Assembly (NCBI GenBank): GCA_964635845.1
Contig: CAZWNO010000004.1
Span: forward strand, 1-64,000
From: SZUA-365 sp964635845
GTDB lineage: Bacteria; Bacteroidota; Ignavibacteria; SZUA-365
DNA length: 64,000 nucleotides
Direction of reading: 5' to 3'
Of this stretch, positions 34,477-42,447 are shown one piece after another. Under the pieces are notes generated by a model that was not told the origin of the DNA, ran no database searches, and saw nothing but the letters and a program-made list of their open reading frames with translations. How positions within the stretch are numbered: the stretch's first letter is position 1; every line of letters starts with the position of its first letter. The position numbers and the translations under genes were made by a program.

Positions 34477-35457
34477 ATGTTGCCAGGCATGGCGGATACA
34501 TTCACCGATATTCGGACCGAAATGAAGGCGACCATCGCGGGCGCCTTTCTTTGCATTGAGAGCGGCCGCGGAGTGCTGCGCATGAACGGTCGCGATGCGC
34601 GCGACCTCCTGCACCGGCTGTCGAGCGCCCGCATCGACGATCTGCGGGAGGGTGCGCTGCGCGAAACCCTGCTGACGAGCGAGAAAGGCCGCGTGATCGA
34701 CGCCCTGCTCGCAATGCGGACCGCGGACACCCTGAAGCTCCTGACTTCGCCGGGGAGAAGCGCCGAGGTGATTTCCTGGCTCGAGAAATTCACGATCATG
34801 GAGGATTGCACCTACGCGGACGTGAGCTCCGACTACGCGCAGTTCTCCGTCTACAATCTGGCCCCCGGATGGGAATCGTTTTTCGCCGACATCGCGCTTC
34901 CGGCTCCCGGTGCGTTCGATTCCGTTTCACTCTCCGGAGTCGAGGCGGAGCTGCTGCATCACCACAGCGTCACCGGCGCGGGCCTGCGCATTCTCTGCCG
35001 CGCGGAAGAGGTCGGGCGGCTCTGGATGCAGCTGACACAGCTGCGCGGACTGCCCGCCGTCGGCAAACAGGGATTCGCGCTGTGGCGGATCAGGAATCTC
35101 ATTCCGGCGATGGGGCATGAGCTGGGCGACCGCACGAATCCGCTCGAGGCGGGTGCGGAAGCCGCCGTGGATTTCCGCAAGGGCTGCTTCATCGGACAGG
35201 AGGTGATCGCGCGGCTCGACAGCTACGACAAGGTGCAGCGCCATCCGCGCCGGCTGCTGTTCGGCCACGACAGCGCGACGGAGATCCCGGTGAACACGCC
35301 GCTCGAGCACGAGGGCACCGATGCCGGCTTCGTCACCACCGCGGCCTTCGATCCGGAACGGGGACGCATGGTCGGCATCGGCCTGGTACGGCAGTCCTTC
35401 GAAGCCGCGGGCACGCGGCTGCGCTGCGGCGGCATGGAAGCGGAGGTCCTCGCCTGA
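34477..35457 (+). CDS. ygfZ: YgfZ/GcvT-domain folate-binding protein
   Basis: A 326-residue member of the YgfZ family, tetrahydrofolate-dependent proteins that help assemble or repair certain iron-sulfur clusters. The signature KGCFIGQEVIAR with its conserved Cys lies near 234-245. The GcvT-like N-terminus (GVLRMNGRDARDLLHRLSS, LTSEKGRVIDALL) is also clear. ATG 34477 has AAAGGA five bases upstream; a TTG at 34450 would overlap pyrD. The YgfZ role may serve the Fe-S protein PyrK and others. Confidence 0.88.
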   Translation: MLPGMADTFTDIRTEMKATIAGAFLCIESGRGVLRMNGRDARDLLHRLSSARIDDLREGALRETLLTSEKGRVIDALLAMRTADTLKLLTSPGRSAEVISWLEKFTIMEDCTYADVSSDYAQFSVYNLAPGWESFFADIALPAPGAFDSVSLSGVEAELLHHHSVTGAGLRILCRAEEVGRLWMQLTQLRGLPAVGKQGFALWRIRNLIPAMGHELGDRTNPLEAGAEAAVDFRKGCFIGQEVIARLDSYDKVQRHPRRLLFGHDSATEIPVNTPLEHEGTDAGFVTTAAFDPERGRMVGIGLVRQSFEAAGTRLRCGGMEAEVLA

Positions 35458-35520
35458 CGATCGGGATCCGACGCGGCGAACGGGCTTCCGATGAGTTCGC
35501 GACTGCACGCAGAATTGCAG

Positions 35521-35586
35521 CGCGGGAATGCAGGAATAACCAATCGGGAATGCAGGAATAACCGATCGGGAATGCAGGAATAGCGG
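35521..35586. repeat. 22-bp tandem repeat, three units
   Basis: Three 22-mers, consensus ATCGGGAATGCAGGAATAAC plus two bases, sit 8 bp before the SDR start codon, so they are in its leader. Confidence 0.92.
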
Positions 35587-35593
35587 AGCGGGT

Positions 35594-36316
35594 ATGACAG
35601 TTTCCAGACGTGTTTTCATCACCGGTTCAGGCCGACGTCTCGGCCGGCAGCTCGCGCTCGCATTCGCGGAGCGGGGCTACGACGTCGTCCTGCATGCCTT
35701 CGGGAGCGCCGACGGTTTGCCGGAAACAGAGCAGCGTATCCGCGGACTCGGCCGCGACGTGTTTTCCGTGCGGGGGGACCTTCGCCGCGTCGCGGACATC
35801 CGGCGCATGGCGGAGGAAATCGCGCGGCGCTGTGCGCGGCTCGACGTCCTCGTGAACAATGCGGGCGTCTTTCCCACCGCGGCGTTCGAGGATGTCAGCG
35901 AGGAACTGTGGGACGATACCCTCGCCGTCAATGCGAAGAGCCAGTTTTTCATGACCCAGGCGCTCCTGCCGCTGCTGCGCGCGGCGAAGGGATGCGTTGT
36001 GAATCTCGCCAGCGCCGGAGCGTTCGAGCCCTGGCGCGATCACCTTCCCTACAATGTCTCGAAGGCTGCGGTCGTGATGCTGACGCGCGCCATGGCGAAG
36101 GCGCTCGCGCCCGACGTGCGGGTCAACGCCGTGGCGCCGGGAATCATCATCGTGCCGGGCGAGGAGTCCATCGATCACATCCCGGCGTCGCGCTTCCCCA
36201 TGCAGCGCTACGGCACGCCCGAAGACCTCGCGGCCGCGGTACTGTTCCTTGCCGAGGGTACTTCCTACGTCACCGGCCACATCCTTCCCGTCACGGGCGG
36301 CGCGGCCGCGATGTAA
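35594..36316 (+). CDS. Short-chain dehydrogenase/reductase (pteridine-reductase-like)
   Basis: A 240-residue NAD(P)-dependent SDR. The cofactor motif is TGSGRRLGRQLA at 10-21; the 'GRRLG' form is typical of the FolM/PTR1 pteridine reductases, which recycle dihydrofolate or dihydromonapterin. NNAGVF near 90, catalytic Ser in LASAGAFEPW near 140, and YNVSKAA near 153-159 are all present. The C-terminal RYGTPEDLAAAVLFLAE..YVTGHILPVTGG is standard for SDRs. FolM-like activity is a guess from the glycine motif. A folate-using YgfZ gene lies just upstream. Confidence 0.85.
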   Translation: MTVSRRVFITGSGRRLGRQLALAFAERGYDVVLHAFGSADGLPETEQRIRGLGRDVFSVRGDLRRVADIRRMAEEIARRCARLDVLVNNAGVFPTAAFEDVSEELWDDTLAVNAKSQFFMTQALLPLLRAAKGCVVNLASAGAFEPWRDHLPYNVSKAAVVMLTRAMAKALAPDVRVNAVAPGIIIVPGEESIDHIPASRFPMQRYGTPEDLAAAVLFLAEGTSYVTGHILPVTGGAAAM

Positions 36317-36345
36317 TCAATTCGACAACCATCAGGACACTCCTC

Positions 36346-37173
36346 ATGTCAGCTTCCAATCCGACCAAGGCCTACAAGGATCTCGAATTTCTCAACAGTC
36401 CCGATGCGCGGACGATCCGTCTCCTGGCGGAATATCTCGAGCCCCTGCGGCGCTTCAGGCAGCAGAGGATAAAGGACACGGTGGTGTTTTTTGGATCGGC
36501 GCGGCTGAAGTCGCGGCAGGACGCGCTGCAGGAAAAACAGGACGTCCTCGACTCCATTCAGCGTTCGAGCAAGGTGAAGACGCCGAAGACCCTGCTCGAC
36601 CGGCTCCGCCAGGCCGAGACGATGCTGGACATGTCGCGGTATTACGACGATGCCGTCGAGCTGGCCCGCCTGATGTCCGAGTGGTCGCTGACGCTCGGGA
36701 AGCAGCGCTTCGTCGTCTGTTCGGGCGGGGGACCGGGCATCATGGAAGCGGCGAACCGGGGTGCGCACTTGGCCGGCGCGAAATCGATCGGCCTGAACAT
36801 CAGCCTGCCATTCGAGCAGTTCGCGAATGCATACATCCCTCCCGAGCTGAATTTCGAATTCCATTACTTCTTCATGCGCAAGTTCTGGTTCGTCTACCCC
36901 GCCAAGGCGCTCGTCGTGTTCCCCGGCGGCTTCGGAACCATGGATGAGCTGATGGAGATCCTCACCCTGGTGCAGACGGAAAAATTGCGCAAGGAAGTGT
37001 TCATCGTACTTTATGGCGGGGATTTCTGGAATGGGATCATTAATTTTGATGGACTGGTGAAACACGGCGTCGTCAGTCCCGACGATCTCCGGCTTTTCCA
37101 GATTTGTAATACTCCGAAAGAAGCTTTTAATTATCTTAAGAGGAAGTTGACCGACAGGTATTTGAACGAATGA
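36346..37173 (+). CDS. LOG-family (TIGR00730-like) Rossmann-fold protein
   Basis: A 275-residue protein. GGGPGIMEAANRGA near 128-141 and PGGFGTMDELMEILTLVQT near 192-210 are the LOG/lysine-decarboxylase-like motifs. Family members include cytokinin-activating phosphoribohydrolases and purine/pyrimidine nucleotide 5'-monophosphate nucleosidases. The version here has an extra ~90-residue N-terminal part (LAEYLEPLRRFRQQRIKDTV), as in the larger bacterial LOG group. It follows the SDR by 29 bp, and its stop overlaps the next ATG. Confidence 0.87.
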   Translation: MSASNPTKAYKDLEFLNSPDARTIRLLAEYLEPLRRFRQQRIKDTVVFFGSARLKSRQDALQEKQDVLDSIQRSSKVKTPKTLLDRLRQAETMLDMSRYYDDAVELARLMSEWSLTLGKQRFVVCSGGGPGIMEAANRGAHLAGAKSIGLNISLPFEQFANAYIPPELNFEFHYFFMRKFWFVYPAKALVVFPGGFGTMDELMEILTLVQTEKLRKEVFIVLYGGDFWNGIINFDGLVKHGVVSPDDLRLFQICNTPKEAFNYLKRKLTDRYLNE

Positions 37174-38069
37174 GCACGACACGCGAACTGTACGCGCTGT
37201 ACTCGTTGCTCGACGACCCTCAGGCAAGCGTTCAGAAGGCGGTCCGCGACCGAATTCTCGCACTCGGTGAAGACGCGGTGGCCGGCCTGAGAGAGCTGAC
37301 GGAAGTACATGGCGATCTCCACCACGACGTCGTACGCGAAATGGTGAATGAGATCCGCCGCGGCGCTGCGCTTCGCCGTCTCGGGAGGGAGTTCGACGGG
37401 CCGGAGGAACCGATCGACCTCGAGGAAGGGGCCTTCATCCTCAGCAAGTACGGTTTTCCCGAGATCAACATCGCGACGTATCAGCGGCGGCTCGACGACA
37501 TGGCCGCGGATATCCGCGTCCTGGCGGGCAGCAGGGCCGCGCCGCTCGACTTGTTCATGAAGCTCCGCAGTTACCTCTTCAGCGACCTGGGCTTCATCGG
37601 AAACCGGGAAGACTATTACAATCCCAACAACAGCTATATCAACAAGGTGATCGATTACCGCAAGGGCATCCCGATCACGCTGTCCGTCCTCATGCTCATT
37701 CTCGGCAAGCGTCTCGGTCTGACCCTGAACGGCATCGGCATGCCGATGCATTTCCTCGTGCAATACGACGACGGTTCCCGCATGTTCTTCGTCGACGCCT
37801 TCAACAGCGGCATCATCATCACCCGCGACCAGTGCCGGCTCATGCTCTCGTCGAGCGGGATCCGCCTCACTCCGGAAATGCTGGCCCCCGTCACCACGCG
37901 CGACATCGTCGAGCGCATGTGGCGGAATCTCTACCTGGCCTATCAGCAGCAGGGCGACGAGGAGGAGACCGCGCGCGTCGCCGAAATCCTCGCTTTCATC
38001 AATCCCGACTTCAAGGTCAACAACACGATGGACGACGAGCCCGACGACGAGGAGGACGAGGACTTCTGA
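37170..38069 (+). CDS. SirB1-family transglutaminase-like protein
   Basis: A 299-residue protein of the SirB1 family (transglutaminase-like_9 domain). Conserved stretch LRSYLFSDLGFIGNREDYYNPNNSYINKVID near 130-160, then GIPITLSVLMLILGKRLGL and GIGMPMHFLVQYDDG near 190-205, then FVDAFNSG. The usual catalytic Cys is not obvious, as in many family members. The C-terminus has a TPR-like helix pair and an acidic tail (about DDEPDDEEDED). Translationally coupled to the LOG gene (ATGA). Biochemical role unknown. Confidence 0.85.
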   Translation: MSTTRELYALYSLLDDPQASVQKAVRDRILALGEDAVAGLRELTEVHGDLHHDVVREMVNEIRRGAALRRLGREFDGPEEPIDLEEGAFILSKYGFPEINIATYQRRLDDMAADIRVLAGSRAAPLDLFMKLRSYLFSDLGFIGNREDYYNPNNSYINKVIDYRKGIPITLSVLMLILGKRLGLTLNGIGMPMHFLVQYDDGSRMFFVDAFNSGIIITRDQCRLMLSSSGIRLTPEMLAPVTTRDIVERMWRNLYLAYQQQGDEEETARVAEILAFINPDFKVNNTMDDEPDDEEDEDF

Positions 38070-38107
38070 ACTCGTCATCCCGCCGCCTCATCCTTCACGG
38101 AGGTCGA

Positions 38108-39085
38108 ATGACACGCAGCCTCGGTATCGCACTTCTGTTTTTCCTTCCCGTCTCACTGTTTTCCCAGAGCATCCTCTTCGAAGAGCGCTTCACCGGCGGC
38201 CAGCTGCAGAACGAATGGCGTCCCGGTTTCAACGGCAACTCCATGGATGTCGAGAGTCTGCTGAACAATCCGAGCGGCGACGGCTGGGTCGGCAAGCTGG
38301 GGAATCATTTTTCCGGCGGGAACGTGGGCGCGACGCATTCCTCCGTGCACTTCACCGATTTCTACTATGAAGCCCAGGTGTACATTCCGGTCGACGAGGG
38401 CGTGTACTACGGCCTCGAGTTCCGGGTCGACACGACGGGACTCTCTTCCGGCTACCAGTTCATCGCCCGCTTCCTGCCCGGCGGCATGGTGACACCGCGT
38501 CTGCGCTTCCGCCTGCGTCCCTCCGACAACCCCGGCACTCCGACGGTCCTGCGCGACTGGGAGGAGGCGGAAATCCCCGGCGGCATTCCCGTGCTGAGCG
38601 GCTGGCACAAGCTCGCGGTCAAGGCGGAAGGCCACCGGTTCTGGTTTTACTATGACGGCCAGATGCTGCCCGGGTCGCCGATCATGGACTTCACCTCCCT
38701 GGGCGGCACGATCGGCGCCTATGTGTGGGACAGCTCGTCGCCGATGCTGAACCTCTACATCGACGACATCATGGTGTATTCGGATATTCCCACGGGGATA
38801 TCCGATCCGGCCGCCGAAGTCCCGGCCGCCGTGCTGCTGCAGCCCTACCCCAATCCCGTGCGCGAAGGAGCAACGATCGTCTTCGAACTCCCGAAGCCGG
38901 AGCATGTCACCATCAACGTCTACGATTTCTGCGGGCGGGAGCGCGTCCGCATCGCGGATGCGGTATACGACGCCGGACGGCACAGCGCAGCCTGGAACGG
39001 CGCCGGCCTGCCAGAAGGCAGTTACCTGCTCCGGCTCGCGACACCGTCGTCCGTTCAATCGCGGGTGATGACGGTCCTGCACTGA
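38108..39085 (+). CDS. Exported concanavalin-like-fold protein with T9SS sorting domain
   Basis: A 325-residue secreted protein. Signal peptide 1-19 (FFLPVSLFSQ). Residues about 22-225 look like a laminin-G/DUF1080-type beta sandwich (ILFEERFTGGQLQNEW at the start; VLSGWHKLAVKAEGHRFWFYYDGQ, NLYIDDIMVYSD at the end), a fold common in carbohydrate-binding or keto-disaccharide hydrolase-like proteins. The C-terminal ~80 residues are a T9SS type A domain (PYPNPVREGATIVFELP). ATG 38108 has GGAGG five bases upstream. Exact ligand unknown. Confidence 0.82.
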   Translation: MTRSLGIALLFFLPVSLFSQSILFEERFTGGQLQNEWRPGFNGNSMDVESLLNNPSGDGWVGKLGNHFSGGNVGATHSSVHFTDFYYEAQVYIPVDEGVYYGLEFRVDTTGLSSGYQFIARFLPGGMVTPRLRFRLRPSDNPGTPTVLRDWEEAEIPGGIPVLSGWHKLAVKAEGHRFWFYYDGQMLPGSPIMDFTSLGGTIGAYVWDSSSPMLNLYIDDIMVYSDIPTGISDPAAEVPAAVLLQPYPNPVREGATIVFELPKPEHVTINVYDFCGRERVRIADAVYDAGRHSAAWNGAGLPEGSYLLRLATPSSVQSRVMTVLH

Positions 39086-39193
39086 GATGGCTCCCCTCCC
39101 GGGCTGATTTTTCCGGAGGCTTGAAACCGCTTCCACTTCCACCCGTATACTTCCCGAAATTACTGCGTGAGCATGATGTTTCGAGAAGAATAC

Positions 39194-40603
39194 ATGACGG
39201 GAATCCCCATCACTACCACCGCGGTGCGACCGGATACAGCGCATCCGAATACAGCGCGACCGGATACAGCGCGACCGGATACAGCGCCTCCGGATACGGT
39301 GCATCCGAATACGGCGCATCCGAATTCGGTGCGACCGGATTCAGCGCATACGGATACGGTGCGGACACAGCGCCCTGCGTCCACCGCCCTTGCACCGGAC
39401 GCCGAGAGCCAACGCGACGGCGGGCGCGCTGTGTCGGAAGAACCGCTGCCGGTGACCTATTCGCTGCGGGCGGGGGCAGCGGATTCCGACGCGTATTACA
39501 GGGACATTTCCCGGCTCGCCGACACCGTGCTGCTCTCCTGGAACCGTGAAACCGGCACGCTGCGCGAGCGCTACATGGCCTGGCTGCGCGAAAGCCGTTA
39601 CGAGCCGCTGCGGGACGAGCGGGAATACACGTTCGACATTCTCACGCTCGGAGTGATGTGGCGCACGTACGGCGCCCGTGTACGCCGCACACCCGCGGCT
39701 GCCGCGCTGGTCTGTTCCGCGCTGCATGCGCTCCATCGCCGTTTCCCGCGTCTCAAGCCCTCGGTCGATCCCCTGCGTGGCAAGCTGGCGTCGCGCTTCC
39801 TGGCGGGGAATGGAATGCCGGACGAGACCCTCGACATGCCGTCGCAGCGCGACCTCGAGCAGCTCCTGCGCTGGATGAACGCCACCGGCGAGTACCGGGA
39901 AGAGACGGCGCGGCTGCGGGGGCTCGTCATGTTCCTCCGCTTCTGCGATCCTGACGAGCGCGGCTGGCATCTCGGCCATGTCCTGGGCATCAGCGGAGAA
40001 TTCGAATCGCTTGCGGAAACGCGGCTCGCGCGCTACACCGAAGGCGTCGCGCGTTTCCACCGGGAAAAGCTTCCAGACTACCGGGGCAGGGAGGACGCGC
40101 TGCTCGCCGGACGCAAGCGCATCGAATATCACCTTTCCATGCTCGGTGCCGAGCTGATGAACCGGGCGTTCCGCGATGAGTACGAGAAAACCCAAACGCG
40201 CGCCGTGCTGCTCCCGGCCTGCATGCGCGGCAGCGCCGCCGGCGGCTGCCGGGCGAGGAAGAACGACCTCGATCTCGACTGCACGCAGTGCACGCGCGAC
40301 TGCCGCGTCGGTCAGCTCACCCGCGAGTACGCGGCGCAGGGGATCGGCACGCACATCATCCCGCATTCGTCCGACTTCACGCGCTGGCTCCGTGACTGGG
40401 CTGCAGGACGCGACATCGGCGTGATCGGCGTCGCCTGTGTGCTGCATCTGATCACCGGGGGATTGGAACTTCGCGCGCTCGGCATTCCCGCGCAGTGCGT
40501 GCTTCTCGACTTCTGCGGCTGCAGCGGTCACTGGGATCCCGCCGGCAGGCAGACCGAACTCAATCAGGAACAGCTGCGCGCCTCGGCCCGGCTGCACAGC
40601 TAG
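39194..40603 (+). CDS. DUF116 protein with repetitive N-terminus
   Basis: A 469-residue protein. The C-terminal ~230 residues match DUF116: CMRGSAAGGCRARKNDLDLDCTQCTRDCRVGQLTREY near 345-385, then GIGTHIIPHSSDF, then VIGVACVLHLITGG and VLLDFCGCSGHW. The Cys pattern suggests a metal or Fe-S site; the function is unknown. The middle is helical and unrecognised. Residues about 10-60 are (R/H)P(D/N)TA pentapeptides from a 15-bp tandem repeat and are surely disordered. ATG 39194 has GAAGA upstream; the frame also opens at GTG 39167, and the true start could even lie after the repeat. Confidence 0.72.
   Translation: MTGIPITTTAVRPDTAHPNTARPDTARPDTAPPDTVHPNTAHPNSVRPDSAHTDTVRTQRPASTALAPDAESQRDGGRAVSEEPLPVTYSLRAGAADSDAYYRDISRLADTVLLSWNRETGTLRERYMAWLRESRYEPLRDEREYTFDILTLGVMWRTYGARVRRTPAAAALVCSALHALHRRFPRLKPSVDPLRGKLASRFLAGNGMPDETLDMPSQRDLEQLLRWMNATGEYREETARLRGLVMFLRFCDPDERGWHLGHVLGISGEFESLAETRLARYTEGVARFHREKLPDYRGREDALLAGRKRIEYHLSMLGAELMNRAFRDEYEKTQTRAVLLPACMRGSAAGGCRARKNDLDLDCTQCTRDCRVGQLTREYAAQGIGTHIIPHSSDFTRWLRDWAAGRDIGVIGVACVLHLITGGLELRALGIPAQCVLLDFCGCSGHWDPAGRQTELNQEQLRASARLHS
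39226..39360 (+). repeat. 15-bp tandem repeat, nine units, coding
   Basis: Units of the form GCGACCGGATACAGC or GCATCCGAATACGG(C/T), nine in a row and always in frame, giving (R/H)P(D/N)TA repeats in the DUF116 protein. Confidence 0.92.
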
Positions 40604-40790
40604 GCCAAGCAGCGCGGCCGGGCAGCGCGGCCGGGCAGCGCGGCCGAGCATAGCGGCTGAGCAGCGCTGTTCCAACCGATCCGGACCTCCGCAAACGACG
40701 CCGCCAAATCCCGTAACCGCCACCTCCGGACCTCCGCAACCGACGCCTCCGGACCCGCCTCCCCGGGACAAACCGGAATTGCGCGGGGTA
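40604..40790. repeat. 13-bp GC-rich tandem repeat and trailing imperfect repeats
   Basis: From 40609 to about 40669 there are four to five units of GCAGCGCGGCCGG and decayed forms, starting right after the DUF116 stop. Next, CTCCGGACCTCCGCAA(C/A)CGACGCC repeats run imperfectly to about 40760. No gene. Confidence 0.8.
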
Positions 40791-40819
40791 TTGATTTCTC
40801 TGTTTCTATTCAGTATGTT
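40791..40819 (+). promoter_or_regulatory. Promoter for the RRM protein gene
   Basis: TTGATT (40791-40796), 17 nt, TATGTT (40814-40819). TTG and TATGTTTG also fit the Bacteroides -33/-7 form. Start near 40826. Confidence 0.65.
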
Positions 40820-40843
40820 TGATATCGACCCGCCATGCAAGAT

Positions 40844-40961
40844 TTGCCAACGGGCAATTTCCAAGCGGTTGCACGAGCAACCCATCGATTCTTGATACTG
40901 TGCCACTATCTGGAATTTGATGATTTTCAATTGATTTGGCACTCAGTATCAGGAGTTCGGA
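40844..40961 (+). promoter_or_regulatory. Structured 5' leader with three hairpins, cold-shock-like
   Basis: Hairpin 1: TTGCC-AACG-GGCAA (40844-40857). Hairpin 2: GGTTGC-ACGA-GCAACC (40867-40882). Hairpin 3: GATACTGTGCCA (40894-40905) pairs with TGGCAC-TC-AGTATC (40937-40950), a 12-bp stem with a 2-nt bulge. The ribosome-binding AGGAG (40951-40955) follows immediately. Such a leader before a small RNA-binding protein suggests thermal or self control. Confidence 0.6.
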
Positions 40962-41258
40962 ATGAACATCTACGTAGGCAACCTCGCTTATGGTATCCGC
41001 GAAGAAGAGCTGCGCTCGGTCTTCGAAAACCATGGCGCAGTCGATTCCGTCAAGGTCATCATGGATCGCGACACCGGTCGCTCCAAGGGTTTCGCGTTCG
41101 TCGAAATGCCGAATGATGCGGAAGCGAAAGCGGCCATCGAGCAGCTCAATGGCGTGGAACTGCAGGATCGCAGTATCACGGTCAATGAAGCGAAGCCGCG
41201 CGAAACGCGTTCGAACCATGGTGGCGGCGGTGGTGGCTACCGTGGAAATCGCTGGTAA
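40962..41258 (+). CDS. RNA-recognition-motif (RRM) RNA-binding protein
   Basis: A 98-residue protein with a single RRM: RNP2 IYVGNLAY at 3-10 and RNP1 KGFAFVEM near 43-50, followed by a short Gly-rich/Arg tail (HGGGGGGYRGNRW). Such RRM-plus-Gly proteins occur in cyanobacteria and Bacteroidota/Chlorobi, where some are cold induced, and act as RNA chaperones. AGGAG six bases before ATG 40962. It is monocistronic: strong promoter, structured 136-nt leader and a strong terminator just after it. Confidence 0.92.
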   Translation: MNIYVGNLAYGIREEELRSVFENHGAVDSVKVIMDRDTGRSKGFAFVEMPNDAEAKAAIEQLNGVELQDRSITVNEAKPRETRSNHGGGGGGYRGNRW

Positions 41259-41286
41259 GAGAAATCTGCACCACATGAATATGAAA

Positions 41287-41315
41287 AGGCGTCCCGGTTA
41301 ACGGGACGCCTTTTT
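41287..41315 (+). terminator. Intrinsic terminator of the RRM gene
   Basis: AGGCGTCCCG (41287-41296), GTTAA loop, CGGGACGCCT (41302-41311), then a run of T: a perfect 10-bp stem. Confidence 0.95.
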
Positions 41316-41438
41316 CACATGCTCGCTGCATCGTTCCCGCGAAGGGGTGGAGGATGCGCGATCCTGCTCGGGGGTTCTTCCCGTCCCGGCAATCCTCAGC
41401 GGGCTGCGATTGAAAAAAAATATTTCTCCTTGATTGCA

Positions 41439-41474
41439 TATATCGGATATAACCAATTATATTTATCCGATATA
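41439..41474. promoter_or_regulatory. 11-bp inverted repeat upstream of the arginine operon
   Basis: TATATCGGATA (41439-41449) and TATCCGATATA (41464-41474) are perfect inverted arms around a 14-bp A+T-rich spacer. It does not match the E. coli or Bacillus ARG box. It is probably an operator for the operon starting at 41716. Confidence 0.55.
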
Positions 41475-41495
41475 CGATCCACATACCTGACCGCA

Positions 41496-41678
41496 ATGAC
41501 TCATTTCCGTTTCCACGGACAACGCTGCATTCCTGCCCGCCTCCGCAGCCGCGCGTTCCAGCGACGATACGGCGACCACGCCTGCGCCATCATGCGACGA
41601 TGCGTCATTTCTGATCCCCTGAAAAAATCGGAATCACATCCTCCGCCGGCGCGTGCGATACGTGCCGGCGGCATTTGA
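41496..41678 (+). CDS. Arginine-rich leader ORF before the arginine operon (candidate)
   Basis: A 60-codon frame with 11 Arg codons, including two pairs (QRRYG, MRRCV), lies between the inverted repeat and the first operon gene; its last codons overlap the hairpin at 41643-41671. An Arg-rich leader whose translation controls a hairpin is the classical attenuation layout. Caution: no clear Shine-Dalgarno sequence is visible, and G+C-rich non-coding frames are often Arg rich by chance. Treat as a hypothesis. Confidence 0.3.
   Translation: MTHFRFHGQRCIPARLRSRAFQRRYGDHACAIMRRCVISDPLKKSESHPPPARAIRAGGI
41643..41671 (+). terminator. Strong hairpin in the arginine operon leader (possible attenuator)
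   Basis: CCGCCGGCGCGT, 5-nt loop, ACGTGCCGGCGG: a 12-bp stem with one G-T pair, 45 nt before the GNAT start. Only CATTTGAT follows, so it is weak as an intrinsic terminator. A second small hairpin (CACG/CGTG) lies at 41682-41695. Confidence 0.5.
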
Positions 41679-41715
41679 TACTCACGTTTCCCGTGAATTG
41701 TGCAAAGGACACAGC

Positions 41716-42447
41716 ATGCTGGTGAGTTTCTCCGTAGAAATCGGTTGTGCGGCCCATGCGGAATGGGCCGGAACCATCTGTCGGTCCATCGAGGAGGCGG
41801 CGCGCGCGCGCGGAACGGGCATCGCGCGGCGCAGTCCGGAGTACATCGTCGAAAAGCTGAGGGAGGGGAAAGCCGTCATCGCGTTCGCGCGGGTCGACGA
41901 ATCCTCCGCTCCGGATTTCGCAGGATTCTGCTATATCGAATCCTGGGGAGGGAAGAAGTATGTCGCCAATTCGGGACTGATCGTGCGTCCCGAGTACCGG
42001 CACAGCGGGCTCGCCCGCGACATCAAGCGCCGCGCTTTTGAACTCTCGCGCGAGAAGTATCCGGCGGCCAAGCTGTTCGGCATCACGACCAGCCATGCGG
42101 TGATGAAGATCAACACGGACCTCGGCTATGTTCCCGTTCCGTTCAGCGAGCTGACCGACGACGAGGAGTTCTGGGCCGGCTGTCGGAGTTGTCCCAATCA
42201 CGATATCCTCCTGCGCACGCAGCACAGGATGTGCCTCTGCACCGGCATGCTCTGCGATCCGGAGGATCCCCGCACGCGCATGCGGGAAGCGATCCACCGT
42301 CACCTCGTCACCATCTCGCTCCCCGAGAATGGAGCGGAAGAACGGCACCCGCCACGCATCGGCGAAGGGCATATCACGGCTGAAGTGGAACACGTCACAA
42401 CTGAAGTGGAACACAGCACGTTTGAAAACGAGGTGATCGATGCCTGA
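41716..42447 (+). CDS. GNAT acetyltransferase, probable acyl-glutamate synthase of the arginine operon
   Basis: A 243-residue GNAT protein with acetyl-CoA motif VRPEYRHSGLARDIKRRA near 92-109 and HAVMKINTDLGYVPV near 130. It is the first gene of the arginine cluster and overlaps argG by 8 bp. GNAT genes occupy the same position in Bacteroides arginine clusters, where this group supplies the first step, acylation of glutamate; that role is inferred from position. The last ~25 residues (AEVEHVTTEVEHSTFENEV) come from a short tandem duplication and look dispensable. AAAGGA six bases before ATG 41716. Residues 155-180 contain a Cys-rich patch (GCRSCPNHD, MCLCTGMLC) that could bind a metal. Confidence 0.78.
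   Translation: MLVSFSVEIGCAAHAEWAGTICRSIEEAARARGTGIARRSPEYIVEKLREGKAVIAFARVDESSAPDFAGFCYIESWGGKKYVANSGLIVRPEYRHSGLARDIKRRAFELSREKYPAAKLFGITTSHAVMKINTDLGYVPVPFSELTDDEEFWAGCRSCPNHDILLRTQHRMCLCTGMLCDPEDPRTRMREAIHRHLVTISLPENGAEERHPPRIGEGHITAEVEHVTTEVEHSTFENEVIDA

Noticed and set aside
39226..39360. CRISPR-like repeat at the DUF116 gene start
   Set aside because: 15-bp units without spacers, in frame and coding pentapeptides.
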